A stretch of 64,000 nt of DNA from an uncultured Bacteroidota bacterium (GTDB lineage Bacteria; Bacteroidota; Bacteroidia; Flavobacteriales; Flavobacteriaceae): contig CAJWUI010000001.1 in NCBI GenBank assembly GCA_913047695.1, positions 124,001 to 188,000 of the forward strand, given 5' to 3'. Of this stretch, positions 62,504-64,000 are shown piece by piece. The translations under genes were made by a program, and so were the position numbers. Numbering within the stretch: the first letter of the stretch is position 1; the number at the start of each line of letters is the position of its first letter. The notes below the pieces were generated by a model. The model ran no database searches and had not been told where the DNA came from. It saw only the letters and a list, made by a program, of their open reading frames with translations.

Positions 62504-64000
62504 ATGATTAAAGGCAGGATATTAGACTTTCTATTTTCTAATCGACTTACTGCCCTCCTTTTCATATTATACCCCTCAGCCATGGCTATTGGTACTTTTA
62601 TTGAAAGTTGGTATAGTACAGATACTGCCAAAATTTGGATTTACAATGCCTGGTGGTTCGAGTTTTTAATGCTCCTTATGGGTATTAATTTTATTGGTAA
62701 TATTTTTAAATACAGATTACTTAGAAAGGAAAAATGGGCTGTTCTATTGCTCCATATTTCATTTCTGATGATACTAACTGGAGCCTTTATTACTAGATAT
62801 ATTGGATATGAGGGTGTTATGCCAATTAGAGAGGGTGCAACAGAAAATGAAATTCTTTCTGAGAAAACTTACCTTACTGTTTTAATAGACGGTGAAATCA
62901 ATGGAGAACTCCGCAGAAAAAAATTGGAAGATGATTTGTTACTATCAGAACATGTTAATAATCAGTTTGAGTGGTCAAGCGATTTTAATAGTCAGCCATT
63001 TCAAATTAATTATGTTGATTACATCGAAAATGTTACTGAGGGCTTAGTTTTAGATGATAAGGGGAATAGATATCTTAAAATTGTCGAAGCCGGTGATGGT
63101 ACACGACACGATCATTATATAAAAGAAGGTGAAATAGCAAATATTCATAACATTCTATTTACACTAAATAGCTATCAAAGTGGGGCTATAAATATTACTC
63201 TCAAAGATGGATTATATTCAATTAACTCACCTTTTTCAGGAGAGTTTATAAGAATGTCAGATCAATTTCGAGGAAATTTGAAATCTGACATTGAGACCCC
63301 TTTGCAATTTCGCTCTCTTTATTCAATTCCAAACTTTCAATTTGTAATACCTGAACCTGCTCTTCGTGGCAAACTTGATATTGTAAAAGCTGACACTCAA
63401 GGAGAATCAATTCAGAACGCACTTCGTCTGGAAATACAATCTAATGGGGAAAGCCAGTCTATTACATTATTAGGTGGAAAAGGAATTACAAACAACCCTA
63501 AGAAAGCTTCTGTTGGAGGGCTTGATTTTTATTTAAAATTTGGTTCTCTACCGATTAAACTCCCGTTTGCATTAAAACTAGATGATTTTATCGCAGAAAA
63601 GTATCCTGGGACTGAAAAAAGTTATTCTTCATTTATGAGTAAAGTCAGAGTTGAAGATACAGAATCCTTCGACTATGATATTTATATGAATCATGTATTG
63701 GATCACAAAGGCTATCGGTTTTTCCAAGCATCGTTTAATCCTGATGAAAAGGGAACAATTCTATCTGTAAATCATGATTGGTGGGGAACATACATTACTT
63801 ATTTTGGCTATATTTTTCTTTATTTAAGTATGATAGGTATTTTTTTTGTTGGAAAAACTCGTTTTCAAGACCTTTCAAAAGCTTTAGACAAAATAAAAAA
63901 GAAAAAGAGTGCTTTAACTACTTTAACTGTTTTGTTAATAATGCAATCTTTTCAGCTTCAATCCCAAAACTTAGAGAATTTTGAAAAGAATGCTTTTCTT
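62504..64000 (+). CDS. ccsA: Cytochrome c biogenesis protein, ResB/CcsA type (partial)
   Basis: The frame is open from ATG at 62504 to the window edge, 499 codons with no stop. It starts MIKGRILDFLFSNRLTALLF and has ResB-like helices (FILYPSAMAIGTFIESWYS region, then WWFEFLMLLMGINFIGN), a long exported part with the SPFSGEFIRMSDQFRG segment, and YRFFQASFNPDEKGT before a further helix. In Bacteroidetes this is fused to a CcsA domain that attaches haem to apocytochrome c; that part is beyond the edge. It is divergent from the DUF2520 gene. Confidence 0.9.
   Translation, partial: MIKGRILDFLFSNRLTALLFILYPSAMAIGTFIESWYSTDTAKIWIYNAWWFEFLMLLMGINFIGNIFKYRLLRKEKWAVLLLHISFLMILTGAFITRYIGYEGVMPIREGATENEILSEKTYLTVLIDGEINGELRRKKLEDDLLLSEHVNNQFEWSSDFNSQPFQINYVDYIENVTEGLVLDDKGNRYLKIVEAGDGTRHDHYIKEGEIANIHNILFTLNSYQSGAINITLKDGLYSINSPFSGEFIRMSDQFRGNLKSDIETPLQFRSLYSIPNFQFVIPEPALRGKLDIVKADTQGESIQNALRLEIQSNGESQSITLLGGKGITNNPKKASVGGLDFYLKFGSLPIKLPFALKLDDFIAEKYPGTEKSYSSFMSKVRVEDTESFDYDIYMNHVLDHKGYRFFQASFNPDEKGTILSVNHDWWGTYITYFGYIFLYLSMIGIFFVGKTRFQDLSKALDKIKKKKSALTTLTVLLIMQSFQLQSQNLENFEKNAFL

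Noticed and set aside
62362-62631. 89-codon minus frame across the ccsA start
   Set aside because: Antisense to the ccsA N-terminal helices and overlaps the divergent promoter region.
1-64000. CRISPR array, insertion sequence or prophage
   Set aside because: No regularly spaced repeats, transposase, integrase or phage structural genes were seen on either strand.

Overview
This window looks like a chromosomal segment of a marine member of the Flavobacteriaceae (Bacteroidetes) with a compact genome. The base composition is strongly AT-rich, intergenic gaps are short and many genes overlap by 1-35 bases. Several neighbourhoods are typical of flavobacteria: tatC-lptB beside recQ; nusB-DUF1573-yajC; rlmD-DUF6452-DUF6048 beside a THUMP methyltransferase; zapA followed by 6S RNA; fmt-HU-yqgE; DUF2520-kdsC-maf divergent from ccsA. 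A few upstream regions carry the Bacteroidetes -7 promoter element TAnnTTTG. I saw no insertion sequence, prophage, CRISPR array or rRNA operon. No gene-free stretch exceeds 300 bases; the longest (81-282) holds nothing I can name.

Layout. 1-2678: the start of an unidentified gene running off the left edge, a GT4 glycosyltransferase and a sterol-desaturase-type hydroxylase. 2708-10494: envelope and secretion genes secA, DUF2795, lnt, pssA, lptB and tatC. 10675-18581: recQ, a cyclophilin-FKBP fusion, a thioredoxin-like protein, a PUR-type nucleic-acid-binding protein, an ABC exporter, nusB, a DUF1573 lipoprotein and yajC, closed by a clear terminator. 18626-30783: pyrD, an M42 peptidase, DUF4294, a MerC-like protein, two RNA methyltransferases, two flavobacterial envelope proteins, rocD, a cysteine desulfurase, an M23 peptidase, a ZapB-like coiled coil and zapA. 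A 6S RNA lies at about 30799-30956.

31014-38211 is one minus-strand gene run that is probably co-transcribed: a Tat-exported glycosylasparaginase, a GMC flavoprotein with a cysteine cluster, its Tat/lipoprotein partner subunit, then glpK-glpD-glpF for glycerol use. 38307-41568 holds cutC, a TauE/SafE permease, a DMT permease and a DUF2911 protein.

The most distinctive region is 41718-48872, an eight-gene, tightly coupled plus-strand operon: an SRPBCC protein, an SDR protein lacking the catalytic Tyr, a class I photolyase, a 48-residue DUF2256 protein, CRY-DASH, a (6-4)-photolyase-like DPRP protein that has lost most of its Fe-S cysteines, a fourth divergent photolyase homologue with an altered flavin pocket and a broken Trp chain, and a TIGR03643 protein. 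It looks like a dedicated light/DNA-repair or light-sensing module whose accessory proteins have no known function.

48957-62365: murA (with the Cys-to-Asp change linked to fosfomycin resistance), DUF4290, DUF493, an ATPase, fmt, HU, yqgE, a class IV aminotransferase, a START-like protein and tRNA-Met. These are followed by a coupled trio (PIG-L deacetylase, a 29-residue membrane peptide, a sodium:solute symporter), then a lipoprotein, maf, kdsC and DUF2520. A ccsA/resB-type cytochrome c assembly gene starts at 62504 and runs off the right edge.
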